64,000 nt of DNA. It comes from Hemibagrus wyckioides. Lineage: Eukaryota > Chordata > Actinopteri > Siluriformes > Bagridae. The stretch covers positions 7,736,571 through 7,800,570 of the forward strand of contig NC_080731.1 in the NCBI RefSeq assembly GCF_019097595.1, read 5' to 3'. The position numbers and the translations under genes are program-made. This document shows, one piece after another, positions 11,586 to 23,129 of this stretch; within the stretch, counting starts at the first letter, position 1, and the number at the start of each line of letters is the position of its first letter. The notes beneath the pieces were generated by a model, which made no database searches, was not told the origin of the DNA, and worked only from the letters and a program-made list of their open reading frames with translations.

Positions 11586-11964
11586 ATTAGCTCGGAAAGT
11601 AGCTTATAGCTTAAGTCTGGTTTGATAGCCTCATACCTTACTTTTGTTTGAGACCACATTAATATTAATGACGTCCTGCCCCACAAAAATCTGTGGTCAT
11701 AAGCCATTGCTGCTAACGGCTATACTCAGTCACCGGTTCCTATAATGAAATATTTGAATAAATTTTAGTATACGAAAGTAAAATCAATAATTGCTTCAGC
11801 TGAATTGTTTAATACAATAGAAATGTACAAGAACACAGTATTACATGAAGTGTCAAAGTATTAATATTGTCCTTAAATAACCAGGAATTTTACAAATCAA
11901 GAATCAAAATGTACAAAGATAAAGGTATCTTCGATGGTGCCATCCCAGCACCAAGGACCACATG
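11586..11964 (+). repeat. Diverged repeat, family D (copy 1)
   Basis: Shares ordered blocks with 14488-14937: AGCTTATAGC, GTTTGATAGCCTC and ACCTTACTTTTGTTT, TTAATATTAATGA, GGTCATAAG with CATTGCTGCTAACG, TTCCTATAATGAAATA, AGCTGAATTGTT, AGTGTCAAAGTATTAAT, and AAAGATAAAGGTATCTTC followed by CCATCCCAGCA. Identity in shared blocks is roughly 85-90 percent by eye. It is either a local duplication or two copies of a dispersed element, probably the 3' region of a retrotransposon because copy 2 continues into a typical tail. Confidence 0.75.
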
Positions 11965-12358
11965 CCTAGTTTCATTAATATATTCATTAGAACCAGACTA
12001 AACATCAAGTTTCCTTCCTTTCCTTTTCCTTAACATTATACTAAAAGAGCCTGTTGTATGCCTACCATCTCTTCAAGGTTCTTTAAATAGGCTCTGTATG
12101 AGGAGAAAGCGCTGCCTGTTTCAAAAAAAAGTCATGGTTATTTTCTGCACTTGCAGGTTTCTCTTTGACAACCACCAGCATCGAGAACAGGAGCAGAATT
12201 ATCAACATCAAAATCCCAAAGCAGGGCTACAATGAGCCCCATCCAAGCTGAATGCACATGTAGGGCTTGGGAGAGCTGGGAAGAGGGGGCTCTTCACTCT
12301 CCATTCTCTTCTGCCTGTGTCATGTTTTTGTGGCCTTGAAGTCTCTATAGAGTGGGCC
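11965..12358. other. Unique block, weak candidate for a conserved non-coding element
   Basis: Sequence at about 12150-12350 has balanced composition and no repeat similarity (for example TTGACAACCACCAGCATCG and AAGCAGGGCTACAATGAGCC). This looks unlike the surrounding AT-rich drift. Conservation cannot be judged here. Confidence 0.25.
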
Positions 12359-12359
12359 G

Positions 12360-12414
<55 letters not shown>

Positions 12415-12420
12415 GCTCGC
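12359..12420. repeat. (TC)n microsatellite
   Basis: About 60 bases of TC with TTTC interruptions, ending in GCTCGCTCGCG. Confidence 0.95.
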
Positions 12421-13140
12421 GTGCACTCCTTCTCTTTTTTTTTGTTTATGGATCATTGGTTGTTTACTATAAAGCAAGCAGCAGCCTGGAGAGATGTGGG
12501 ATATGTTTTATCTCTTGTCAGAGCCGTGCTTCAATTAAATTAATGGATCTATTCAACTCCCTCTTTCCTCCTTTCAGGCACAGCCAGAGAATACATTAAA
12601 AGATCTTATGCCTCAAGATGGTGCATCATGGTATTAGTCAGGTCAGTCATTTTTCCTCCTAGCATGTGTATATATATATGATCTTTATATATAATCCATA
12701 TATGAATATACATATTCATGAGAGGTTCATTAATACCAGGTTTATTTTGAATATCTTCAGCTCATTTCAGCCCTTCAATTTTGAGATATTAGATTTTCTT
12801 AGACTCCAGTGTTTTTTAATGCAAATTACACATTTATCAATATTTTTAAGTGCAAAATACACGTTAAAGTTTTGCCCAGGAGCAAGCATCTTTCCTAAAC
12901 TTAGTTATGATGAATATAGATTACCCATGAGGCATTTCTGAAAATATTATGACAGCTAAAATGATTGTATAACCAGAAAACAGAAATAAATGACAAAATT
13001 AAAAAAGTACAATATAACAGTATAAGGCGACATCGTTTTTTTTATCAAAAAACAGAATGAATTAAGTAAGCCAAACCAGGGTGACCTGCTAAAATTACTA
13101 ATTGGTTTACTGATCAGTTGTACTTTGTTCGATTGATTTG
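12421..13140. other. Unique AT-rich sequence
   Basis: Contains a degenerate TATATA/CATA patch at 12668-12720. No gene or repeat family recognised. Confidence 0.5.
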
Positions 13141-13495
13141 CAATTAATTCTGGTTTGTGGTCCAAAGAAGACAGAGCTTGGCGCCAACCTTGGAAGCAGC
13201 TGAAACCATATACTCACCAGGAGAATGGAAGGGGCAAACATCAATACGTTGTTGTGAAGCTGGGCTCTGCCTTGTGCTAAGAGGGTCGTCTTCTTTCCTC
13301 CAGGCTTTCGGAAGAGTCAGGTCTCTTCACCACCGGAAAAAGTTAATATATGAAAGGCATACAGACATTGTTGATCCTACTGAGCTGCTCTATAAATGGA
13401 GAATAGCCTACGTACATTATCTGCTATATCCCAATGACATTGCTGCGACATACATTAATCCTTTAAAGCTCAATAAACTGTGTTAGAGGGTAAAC
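13141..13495. other. Unique block with a 109-codon frame; possible conserved element
   Basis: Balanced composition and few homopolymers separate this block from its AT-rich flanks. A plus-strand frame at 13157-13486 (109 codons) has no family signature or splice context. It could be a decayed exon or a regulatory block; there is nothing to decide between them. Confidence 0.25.
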
Positions 13496-13670
13496 TATAA
13501 AGCCTTATATGTAATCTCAGCACTTACTCAACTGATTATCATAAAATATTACTTAGGACACACTGTTTGTAAAATGCATATGTGTAAATGACATATATTG
13601 TATTTCTGAATTTCTTTTTTTTATAGATAAAGTATACATTAGTTTTTCAGCTTCTGCTTTTCTTCTTTTT

Positions 13671-14062
13671 TTATATCCTTGTTTTTAGGCTTTTATTTGA
13701 AAATGTGTGTTAATGTGTATTACATCCTTGCTTTTAGGCTCTGCTTGGTCACATTTATTTTATTTTATTTTATTTTATTTTATTTTATTTTATTTTATTT
13801 TATTTTATTTTATTTTATTTTATTTTATTTCTTTTTAGAAAAGGTGTGTTAATGTTTGTTATATCCTTGTTTTAGTCTTTGTGCTTGGCTATTTTTTTTT
13901 TTTTTAAATAAAATTTGTGTTAATGTGTGTTACATCCGGGCTTTTAGGCTTCTATTTGGTCAGCTTTTTATTTTCTTTAATGAAATGTGTGTTAATATGT
14001 GTTACATCCTTGATTTTAGGCTTCAGCTTGGTCAGCTTTTTTTATTTATTTACTTTAGGCAG
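13671..14062 (+). repeat. Degenerate tandem repeat of about 71 bp, five units
   Basis: The unit carries TTTTAGGCTTCTGCTTGGTC, a T-rich spacer, then ATGTGTGTTAATGTG and TTACATCCTTG. Unit starts (TTTTAG-CT) fall near 13684, 13734, 13871, 13940 and 14014. The later spacings are about 70-73 bp; the first is shortened and the second is stretched by a pentanucleotide expansion. Confidence 0.8.
13754..13830. repeat. (TTTTA)n pentanucleotide array inside the 71-bp repeat
   Basis: About 15 units of TTTTA occupy the T-rich spacer of the second 71-bp unit. The homologous spacers in the other units are short T or TTTA runs, so this is a local expansion of a pre-existing low-complexity spacer. Confidence 0.95.
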
Positions 14063-14487
14063 CAATGAAAATTCAAAATCATGTTTTATAGCAAATTAAC
14101 CCAATTAAAATCAGATTTCTACAAACAAATGCAAAGTCTAAGTGCAAGCAGCGAAGTACAGAACCTATTTCTATTGCAAAGATTGGGAGATAACATGAAT
14201 AAAAGTGAGCTTATGGTGTGAACAATGCCCCGAACATCAGAAATGCATGTGCACCACAGTGACCTTGTGGCTGAGAAAAGTAGAAAAAATGTTTCCCCCT
14301 TTTCGTATACCCAAGTGGACTATTTTAAATGTCTTTTGTGTGGTTTTTGCGGTATAGCTGGGGAAACCTGGCAAACAACCTGATCTCTCAAGCAGAGCTA
14401 CATCTAAACCCAGACAAAGCAAGCCTCTCGACTTTATAGTGAATGACTGTAACTCTCAGCTTCCTATTATGGGATCACTTTTATTAA
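14063..14487. other. Unique sequence, nothing recognised
   Basis: Non-coding; one 61-codon minus-strand frame without motif. Confidence 0.5.
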
Positions 14488-14963
14488 TTCGTTAGATTGT
14501 AGCTTATAGCATAAGTCAAGTTTGATAGCCTCCTACCTTACTTTTGTTTAAGACTGTGTTAATATTAATGATATCCTTCCCCACCAAAATCTATGGTCAT
14601 AAGGCATTGCTGCTAACGCCTATACTCTGTTGCCAGTTCCTATAATGAAATACTTGAAGAAATTGTAGTAAATAAATGCAGTTTTTTTTTATTTTACGAA
14701 AGAAAAAAACACAGATACCTAGCTAAGTCCTTCACCTAAAAAGACCCAGCTGAATTGTTCGACACAATAGAAATATAAGTGTCAAAGTATTAATTTTGTC
14801 TTTAAATAAGCAGGAAATTCACCACAACTGATCAAATATTACGCTTCATTTTGGACATATATTTTTAGAAATAAAAGAATCAAAATGTTCAAAGATAAAG
14901 GTATCTTCAATAATACCATCCCAGCAACACGGACATGTGAATTTCCCTTTGGGATGAATAAAG
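14488..14963 (+). mobile_element. Family D (copy 2) running into a retrotransposon-like 3' end
   Basis: Matches 11586-11964 in ordered blocks. It has two insertions relative to copy 1: a T-rich patch with AGCTAAGTCC around 14675-14745 and about 60 bases near 14825-14880. After GGACATGTG it continues into TTTCCCTTTGGGATGAATAA + AGTATC, the usual 3' end of a fish retrotransposon whose tail is the following TATC array. Copy 1 stops just before this tail. Confidence 0.65.

Positions 14964-15047
<84 letters not shown>
14964..15047 (+). repeat. (TATC)n microsatellite, 21 units
   Basis: Perfect tetranucleotide array of 84 bases directly attached to the GGGATGAATAAAG 3' end. The same junction in the opposite orientation occurs at 36666 and 60658. 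Confidence 0.97.
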
Positions 15048-15810
15048 AGTTTGGTACAGAGGATGTAAACGCATCAATATATCAGCAATAATTACAACAA
15101 TAATAATTATATAAATAATTACTGCAGCAGCAATAATAACAACTAAAAACACCCTCACTTAGCATAAAACCCCGTATAGAAAGCTCCCTACAGCGCATGA
15201 CTGTTCATTTGTCTCACTTTAAATGAACTAGCTCTTCCCCATTTACCCTGCTGGAGGAAACTGAGATAAGAGAGGAGGGAGAGCCTGACCACAGACGCCT
15301 TCCGAGTCCAGACTGTTAGCTTTTTAGCGCCGATCTGGTTACAGTGCTGTGAATGGCAAGTTCTCAGCCTCCCCTGAGAGACAGGAGCAGGATTCCTGAC
15401 TCCAGCACAGAGACGAGGTGCTATCCGTCAAACACGGCTGTAAAAGCTCTACCTGCAGGAGCTCTCCGCTTGAGCTGGAGGAAGTTAAAGCTCTGCTGAC
15501 AGGGCCGCCAAAACTGTGTCTGTGCCTTCCCGGCCGCTGGGAATAGTCGGTATCGGCTAGCCCAAAGATATTGAACGTGGTAAAGATTGGATGCAGACAG
15601 CTGTATCAGCTTGAGTCTGGGTTTCTTGGAATAGTAAGGCTCAGTCTGGGTTAGCAGTGTAGCACTTCAGTGTATACGGATATTTAAATAAATATGAAAC
15701 AGTAAAATGTTTTAGGATGAGATACGATTAAACCCGTGCACTCAGGGAGTTTTCTGGTAAAAACATAACTAACAGCTTTGTAAGGAACAAAATGTGACAC
15801 CAACCAAATG
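15048..15810. other. Unique block with a GC-richer core (15190-15560)
   Basis: The core is GC-richer than most of the window (for example CTGCTGGAGGAAACTGAGAT, GACAGGGCCGCC, TTCCCGGCCGCTGGGAAT). It could be a regulatory element or an untranslated exon. No TATA box, open frame or splice pair convinced me. Flanks have short AAT and AGC triplet clusters near 15095-15140. Confidence 0.3.
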
Positions 15811-16380
15811 TTTTATTCTTTTTCTACCACAGCAATTTGCCAATGAATCGACGTTTTCAATTAAATTTATTAAAAAATGAAATGAATTTCATTTCCTGTT
15901 ATGGAATATCATCATCTTGTTAGAGCAACTATAAACCTCACCAACTTTTCTTTTTTTTTTTCTGTACATTTTTTAAAATGTAGATCATTTTTAATTTTTA
16001 ATCTTAATTTTTTTCAATTTTAATTTTAGATTTTATATTTAAAACAAACCGCCTGCTGACAGTGCTGTGCAACTGAGAGGAAATAAAAAAGGTATATCGA
16101 CAATACAACATAAAACAAAAACACATTAAAAGATAAAAAATTAAACAAAATGTAGATGCCCTTAATAGAGTGAATAATTGAGCACAAAATACCGTTAGGA
16201 GAAGAAAAACATCTTTGTTCTGAAGACTTTCATGTGGCAGAAAAACTACTGACTCTTACACATCTGAATTTGTCTTTAGTACCTATGGTATGATTCAAAA
16301 GAAGTGATAGAACCTGACCAATCAGAATTAAGTATTTAGTCATATAACAGCAGTGTTAATGACCGGTCGTATTTTTTTAG
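15811..16380 (+). mobile_element. Family F inverted-repeat element (copy C)
   Basis: Left end TTATTCTTTTTCTACCACAGC at 15812 continues with AATTTGCCAATGAATC, matching the left end at 46851. The right part has GAACCTGACCAATCAGAATT, ending near CATATAACAGCAGTGTTAA. The interior is AT-rich and contains TTTAATTTT runs. No coding frame. Confidence 0.55.
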
Positions 16381-16489
16381 AACACTTTTTATTCGAGTAT
16401 AACATGACCTCATATAGCTATATAAGTGAAGCACTTCAGCCATACATACTGCATCCATAAGGAAAGCTTTTCATTCTGGACAAAGTCAT
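16381..16489. other. Short unique spacer
   Basis: Nothing recognised. Confidence 0.5.
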
Positions 16490-16880
16490 AAGTCAAGAAT
16501 CTATCGCTCTTTCACTGCAGATTAACTATTTTCTGCTCTCCTGACCCTTCTGATGACCCTTTGTGACTGGAGTCAAATACCCCAGCAGGTCTTAAAATCT
16601 GCCCCTCAAATAAATCCTGTGCCAGGATAAAAGACCTCATCGTACTATTGATAGTGGTATTGATTAATGTAAGCCTAATTAGCTGCAGTTGAAGAGCGTA
16701 ATTGAAAATACACCTGCTGCCTTTTCAGTGGGTAGGGATGCAGGATAGACTCCTGTTGGGGTTGCTCTCAGTTAATGACTGAAACAGTCGTCTACTAATA
16801 AATCTCATTTTCCTTCTGAATGCATTGATGCTTTCTTCGAATGGCCTTTCATTTATTTCTTTCACTGGATGATTTCCAGA
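16490..16880. promoter_or_regulatory. Candidate cis-regulatory block
   Basis: Unique sequence rich in homeodomain-type cores: TTGATTAATG at 16660, CCTAATTAGC at 16675-16684, GTAATTGAAA at 16699 and GTTAATGACT near 16772, with an E-box-like CACCTGCTG at 16711. It has few homopolymers and none of the window's repeat families. This composition is typical of vertebrate developmental enhancers, but conservation is untested. Confidence 0.35.
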
Positions 16881-17409
16881 CAGCAGCGGATGTGTTAGTG
16901 ACACGTGTGATAGTACAGTAGATGATGTCTAATTTGACCGTACACCATGGTTTTATTTTATTTTTTTTTAAATAAAGCTGAAATTAAGGATAGGGGTCAG
17001 TTAGGGATAATGTATAATATGATGTTATTAAATAAAAAAAATCATTTGAATGAATTGAATCTATTAGTATTAAATATCATACACGGCTCACAATACATGA
17101 ACTTTTGGATTTTCCTTTGAATATATCAGGCATTTGTTATAAATATAAACACAACCAGCTCATATTAGGATGTATTGTTCCAACTGGTTCCAAGAGTTTC
17201 ATAGATCTCTGTGTCCACTTTATTTGAGATATGAAATAATACAGAAAATAGTCACACACATAGATAAACACAGAAATATTCACTTCTGTGTGTCCTTCAA
17301 AATAAGCATGTAATTAAATTCAGACACAACATTCAGACACATAAATAACAGACACAATGTTCAGAAAATAAAAGGAAATACATCCACCATGAACGGCATC
17401 CAAGATGTA
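16881..17409. other. Unique AT-rich sequence
   Basis: Contains degenerate short duplications of a CAGACACA-type word near 17325-17360. Nothing else recognised. Confidence 0.5.
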
Positions 17410-18290
17410 ATTTGAAATGAAAACCTTGCCTTACCTAAAAAGGCAGATGCAGCAGTGCTTTAGTCTTCGAGTCAGTCCAGCTCCCTCCTGTCTTCATCTG
17501 TACAAGCCAAAGCTTCAGCTTTCATGCACCATCGCGCTCGTCATATCACAGATCGCCCCGCATTGCATTCTCGAAGATCAACATTCTACTTCTACACTGA
17601 ATTCCATTGAATATTGCTCAGAACCTGATCAATTTTTTGGAATTGTTGAAGATTTTTCTCCCATTATCATATGTCATCATATTTATGCTAGCATCATCCA
17701 CCTAGCGAAACTACAGCACCAACAAATAAGCACCAGAATCCCTAAGTACTAATCACAACTATTTTAATATACATTTATTATAGAGTATTTCTTTCGAAGG
17801 CTTGTGCTTCCAGTCTTTAAATAAACACATTGTTTAGCCCTAAAGATCTCTAGTGCTAATCTGGCTAGCACTTACCACATGTTGTTTCAAAATATGCTTA
17901 TGCAAAACTACACGCTGACTGAGAGCTTGCTCGACTAATCGTACCAATTAGCAAACAGAATCTCACGGCCTTTGTCAAAGGATATATATCAAAGGAAAAA
18001 GCACAGGAGCTTTCTTTATATCACACATTTCAGAGAGAAAAAGCATCGCCAGGCCCGAACCCTGCCATCAGTGACGATCAAAGACAGGCTGGGAAGACAG
18101 CTGTCAGACATCCACCTTCAAATGCATCAAACATAATTACATCGAGTGCAGACCTGACTTGGACAACGACATGTGTGTGTGTGTGTGTGTGTTTGCCTCT
18201 GAGCCTCTCTGAGCCTTGAATAGTCAAGAAGAGATGAGCCTGAAACAATATTCTTTTCCTCTGTACGCTGTGCACAAGTAATTGTCCTGA
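17410..18290. promoter_or_regulatory. Candidate cis-regulatory block
   Basis: Mostly unique sequence with balanced composition. Visible motifs: an octamer-like ATATGCTTATGCAAAAC near 17893-17909, TCF/LEF-like GATCAAAG at 18076-18083, a palindromic GACAGCTGTC at 18106-18115, and ATGCAT with TAATTA at 18122-18139. A (GT)n tract at 18172-18193 interrupts it. The 111-codon frame at 17417-17752 has no domain. Confidence 0.35.
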
Positions 18291-19600
18291 TTTTCAGTCT
18301 CAAGGCCTCGGTCCCAAAATGACTTCATTGTGTAAAAATGGCTTTATTTTGAGGCACCTGATCTTCATCCGATGGTATTTTGTCATGGGCTTTGAAGAGG
18401 GCCAAGATTCATATATACAGAAATATGAGCAAATTGCAGCATTTTTCTTTTATTTCAGAGGCACAAACGTAATTGGATCAAGAGCGAGCGAATTACATCC
18501 GTCCTTAGTGACTCCAACATTTTGGCTAGGTCTCTATAGCGTTGGCAAAAACACACAAAAAAATGCAAGAATAATAATTTATTTTTTGCTTGGGGATATT
18601 GCTCCTTTCTATTACTTCTGTTTTACAAAGCCACGGCCTCTTGCAGAAGACCTTGGAGTATGCACCAGAGACACATTCAGTGTTGTGTTAAAAAAAGAAT
18701 CCTGGTGGCAGAGGGATACGTTACGCAGCCTGAAAGACTGACTGAATGAAACAGTCGGAGAAATCCCTCATGTCTTGATGAGTATGCGCACGTAGTTCTC
18801 ACAGTTAACACTTTATTACATTTTATTACACCACAATGTGCCACTTTTCAGAACGCGGTAAATAATAATAGTAGATAATCAAGAGCTTTTCCACTAGGCA
18901 GCGGATGCCAGCGCACGTTTTACATCATGGCCAATCAGAATGCAGGCTGAAGGCAAGGAAAAACAACATGGAGGATAAAATGAGGGAAAAATTGGTCGTT
19001 TACCAATTGTACAATGCTATTTTGGGGGACTTACGCAGTGTGAAGTGAGAAATGAATATATTCTATATCTTTATTTTATTTTATGATGCTTTTTGCTAGG
19101 CTCGGTAGTTAGCAAATACTAGCTAGGACTAAAAAGAGCATTGTTATGGGTACAGTTTTTTCTTTTTCATAAGAGCACACAAGACAATCCAGCCAAAACT
19201 TTTGTCTGGGGGAAAAAACCAGCAACAAGCACCCAACTGGACCATTTCAACTGTCCACTTGTGTCTAATGTTGCTACTTTCCTGATTGTGTAACTGTCCT
19301 GTCTGTGTATGCTGTATGATAAAGGTCAAGCTGCACAATGTGCTCTCTCTCCATGACTGACTTTACAATAACCTTTCACTGCTGAGCGACAATATAAATG
19401 CTTCTATGACCACATATATGCTCGTATGTTTACATGTTCATGTCCTTAATGTTGTCCTAAGCTTATTATTTAAGTTCATAAAAACCGAGACTATAAACTA
19501 GAACAATAAATTAAACATTGTTACACAGCTTTATATATCTACTTATCAAAAAGCAATTTTTATGACTAATCAAAGCTCACTCTCTCACACAAGGGCAATT
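18291..19600. other. Unique sequence, no supported gene
   Basis: A 140-codon plus-strand frame (18319-18741) has no recognisable domain or intron boundaries and is probably chance. 18890-19010 has a GC-richer patch (AGCGGATGCCAGCGCACG) that could be a repeat edge. The rest is AT-rich. Confidence 0.45.
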
Positions 19601-20189
19601 GGGAATTGTTTGCCCACGCTGCTGTAAAATATTTAGACCAGCACCATGGCAGCACCGATTACTCTATCTACGTAGAGACGATAACAAACTGTAAATGCGT
19701 ATTTCTGCCACAGGTTTGAAGTGACAAGCTGGCATATTGCTCCCCAGGCTCCTTTTAGGAGGGGAAAGGGGTAGATAAGCTGGCTCACATCCACCCAATG
19801 AAAAGCTTCAGTCCATAGAGATCGTGCCCTCTCCTGAGGTGTTTGGAAGCAGGTAGAACTTCCTGCCATCCTGCCATCATGTACTTTAGATTTGTTTTTA
19901 ACCGTCTGATATAAGAGTGAGGAAATCATCATCGATGGCTTGTTTGTTTTTAGAAAAATGGACAAAAGGTCCCAATTCACCTCTAATAATATGTATATTG
20001 CACACGTTGCAAGATATGTCAGTTAATGGAGGGTTTGCTCGAGATTCTATTAAAAAAATCTGTGGAAAAATTCGGACAGCTACAAAAAATCTACAGTTAA
20101 CTTCAGACAGAAATAAAACTAATCAGGGCCAAGTGTCCCAAAAGCACTGCAGAAAGTTTATTGTTAAACGCACGAGCGAGCATCACGTT

Positions 20190-20192
<3 letters not shown>
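19601..20192. other. Unique sequence, nothing recognised
   Basis: Two overlapping frames on opposite strands (19633-19980 minus, 115 codons; 19917-20243 plus, running into TC repeats) have no domain content. Confidence 0.45.
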
Positions 20193-20232
<40 letters not shown>

Positions 20233-20240
20233 CTCTCTCT
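20193..20240. repeat. (TC)n microsatellite
   Basis: About 48 bases of TC with a TTTTT interruption near the right end. Confidence 0.95.
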
Positions 20241-20530
20241 TAATTAAGGTGATCTTACCATTGAGATGTTTGGGGAAAACTCAGCCAAGGTTGCTTTTAA
20301 AAACTCTCCATTTAAAGACGAGGTCACTAAAATAAGTGGTCACTTTCCTGGGTTTTGATTCCCTTAAACGTCTTTAGAAGTAAGAGAGAGACAAATTCAT
20401 GTCATATATTGCCAAAGACAATGATCATTATAGACAATCGGCATTAGATACATTTCTCCAGCTCAACAGCTCTACAAGCCAACAACAAATTTTACCTTTT
20501 TTTTTATATAATTTTTTATCTATTTATTAA

Positions 20531-20531
<1 letters not shown>
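20241..20531. other. Unique sequence
   Basis: Nothing recognised; AT-rich towards the right. Confidence 0.5.
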
Positions 20532-20573
<42 letters not shown>

Positions 20574-20745
20574 TACATTTACTTTTTTGATGCTTTTCTC
20601 ACACAGCTGAGCAGTTGATGTTTAAGACACATTGACCCAGTAGTGATGTCTTGATGTTGCTGATGTCTTGACCATAGCTGATCAGCAGCCCAGTAACCTG
20701 AACCACTGAGCTACCACTTTCCTGAGCCACAACTACTAAGATTAG
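20532..20745 (-). mobile_element. (ATT)n tract followed by a degraded tRNA-type SINE
   Basis: An ATT trinucleotide tract (20532-20573) leads into ACATTTACTTTTTTGATGC, CACAGCTGAGCAGTTGATG and, at the right, CCCAGTAACC and CACTGAGCTACCAC. These are the same landmarks in the same order as the SINE at 5572-5763. The middle is scrambled by short duplications of GATGTCTTGA. Confidence 0.6.
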
Positions 20746-21074
20746 GGCAAGGGTCACTTTCATATCTACAGACATTTCCTATTAGTTTCACTGTAGTTAC
20801 TGAATAACTTATTGTAGTTACTGAAAGGAATGCTTTGTGAGATTAAGGGGTTCAACCACAGAGCATCGATGGCTTCTCTGATGCTTAGCATGCTTATGGC
20901 CACCAGTTTTATTAGTTTCGGGGAGAAAATCTTACAACTGCATTAGATTACAGCAGCTGCATAACGTGTGCATGCCAGATATTGTAGGACTGTAAGAATC
21001 GTTTCATTCTTTCAGTTCATCGTTTATTTTTATGCAGTGTTCATGTCTCAGATAGACAGATCAGCACTATGCTC
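20746..21074. other. Unique sequence, nothing recognised
   Basis: Non-coding; repeated TTGTAGTTACTGAA word near 20795-20825. Confidence 0.5.
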
Positions 21075-21138
<64 letters not shown>

Positions 21139-21139
21139 T
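21075..21139. repeat. (TTTA)n microsatellite
   Basis: About 16 perfect units. Confidence 0.95.
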
Positions 21140-21341
21140 GTTTACAACATAGTGTCTATATCATATCATATCATCTCACTCTATTTTTCTCTCTTTGCAT
21201 TTCCCACTGTGTATCACAGCAGTATACATACACATGCAATGGTTATTATAATATGTTGATTCTTAAAGTGAACAAAATAAAAAATATTATTACACTAGAA
21301 TTTGTCGTTTGAGAATAATGTGAAGGCTTACTAGAGTAAGA

Positions 21342-21355
21342 CTGCCCTCTGCTGT
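21342..21355 (-). promoter_or_regulatory. CTCF-like motif
   Basis: CTGCCCTCTGCTGT on the plus strand reads ACAGCAGAGGGCAG on the minus strand and fits the published CTCF core CCASYAGRKGGCRS at 13 of 14 positions. It stands 40 bp left of a long GAAA array. Confidence 0.45.
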
Positions 21356-21395
21356 ATCTTTAGGAAGGCCATGTGATACTGAAGAAGGGGGGTGA

Positions 21396-21536
<141 letters not shown>

Positions 21537-22199
21537 GTCACGGCAGCTAAAGAGATCTTTACAATCTTATAACACTGTTTTAAATAACCCTTATAATTAC
21601 TCATCTATATTTTATTCTAATGTTTGTGTAATGATATTTTTTTAAATGGTTTGTGCAAATTTAATAAAGTTGCAGATCATTAAATTTTCATTCAATGTAA
21701 AGCCTAACATCATGTTGTTAGATTTCCTCACTTCACCGAACAACAGAAAAAGTGGACAAGATTCCTTTATCTGTGTGTGTGTGTATATGCCATGGGTTTC
21801 CCATTAGACTCCCTCTCCAAATGCACCAGATCTTGTCGAAATGATGGAGGGTAAGGTCTGGGTCAGTGCTCTAACAAGTAAATGTCATCCTCAAACCTCT
21901 AATGCTTGACCACTGTATACCCCTGAGCACTGTAGAAACCAGTTGAGTGTGTTTGGAAAGACTGGATAAAACACTAACTTGACCGTCACATAACTTGCAG
22001 GTCTCCTATCACCCAAGAACAGTCAAGGCAAGTGGGTTAAAAAAAACAACACACACACACACACACACACACAGTTGAAGGTCAGGGTCTAACATTCTGG
22101 ATAGATCTTAAGTCACTAAATTGTATGTACTAGCACTTTACATGCACAGGCAACATGTGCATTTTCTAAGCCTCTCATGTAGATGATTGGTTTTATCAA
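21537..22199. other. Unique sequence with a (CA)n tract
   Basis: The CA tract is at 22047-22073. The remainder is non-coding with no repeat recognised. Confidence 0.5.
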
Positions 22200-22350
22200 A
22201 ACACTTTGAAGATCCTCCCGGGTTTATATAAAGGATCGCCCGAAGACGCCCTTGAGCGAGGTCCCTACCCCTGACCTGTTTAGCTGACGTAAATTGTTTT
22301 TAAAAAAAAATCTGCTAATTTAATGTATGTAAATTTAAATGTATATGATG
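22200..22350 (+). mobile_element. SINE 3' remnant
   Basis: CCTTGAGCGAGGTCCCTACC followed by TCTGCTAATTTAATGTATG and AAATTTAAATGTA matches the plus-orientation tail of the window's SINE family (CCTTGAGCAAGGCCC... then TCTGCCAAATG... and short ATGTAA repeats). Strongly diverged. Confidence 0.45.
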
Positions 22351-22930
22351 GACATGCACTCATTCGGCTCCTTCAAGCCTTCAGGTTCAGATCAACCACT
22401 TATCCTGGCCAAATTTCCTATTCTGTCATAAGTCTTTGAACCTTCATATGTATCTTTTATTTATTAATTATTACAATACTAGCTTTCCTTCTTTTTGCCA
22501 TTTCCTATACAAGCCACAAAGCCCCAGCTGCTTGGAACAGGAAGATCTCTATAAATTTCCCATCAGTCACAGAGCATGCAAAGGAGACAAATGTGTTACA
22601 GTTCATAATATACTGCAAATACTCTGTATTATGTTTTTCACTGGGTTTTCACTGGGTTACTCCATTGTGAAGTCGGTGCTATGTAACATACAGAACTAAT
22701 GGAGCATGTAGTTTGTTACAGAGGGGTTGTAGATTGATGGAGGCAAAGGATAGGATGGTTTTTGGTGCCTTTAATCATTTGATCCACTTCAGATGCAAAG
22801 TACTAACTTTCAAAATCAATCTAATGTATATTCTGCTGGTTTCTATCTATTATATTTATATCTATACTTCAGTTGCTGTGGTCTATAAACTACCATGTGA
22901 ATGTTATTAACACATAAATGTACAAGCAAC
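22351..22930. other. Unique AT-rich sequence
   Basis: Short chance frames (22436-22699, 22713-22910). Nothing recognised. Confidence 0.5.
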
Positions 22931-23040
22931 ATACATTTTATATAACTGAGCAATTGAAGGTTAAGGGCCTCGCCCAGGGGCCCAGCAAGTGGCAGCTTGG
23001 TTGACCTGGGACCTGATCAGTAGCCCAACGCCTTAACAGT
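22931..23040 (-). mobile_element. SINE fragment
   Basis: CAATTGAAGGTTAAGGGCCT, CGCCCAGGGGCCCAGC, GTGGCAGCTTGG and CAGTAGCCCAACGCCTTAAC are the SINE landmarks seen at 5650-5750 in the same order. Both ends are truncated. Confidence 0.65.
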
Positions 23041-23129
23041 ATCAGTGTGAATGTAGTCTGTCTCAGAAATTTCATGTAAGGTTCATATCAGACACTGAAC
23101 CTCATCTGAACTGAACATATTGAACTAGT

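Noticed and set aside
13157..13486. 109-codon plus-strand frame as a possible exon
   Set aside because: No homology recognised and no clear acceptor or donor pair; kept only as a candidate unique block.
18319..18741. 140-codon plus-strand frame
   Set aside because: No recognisable family, no flanking splice sites that make sense, and aromatic/Phe-rich runs expected from T-rich DNA.
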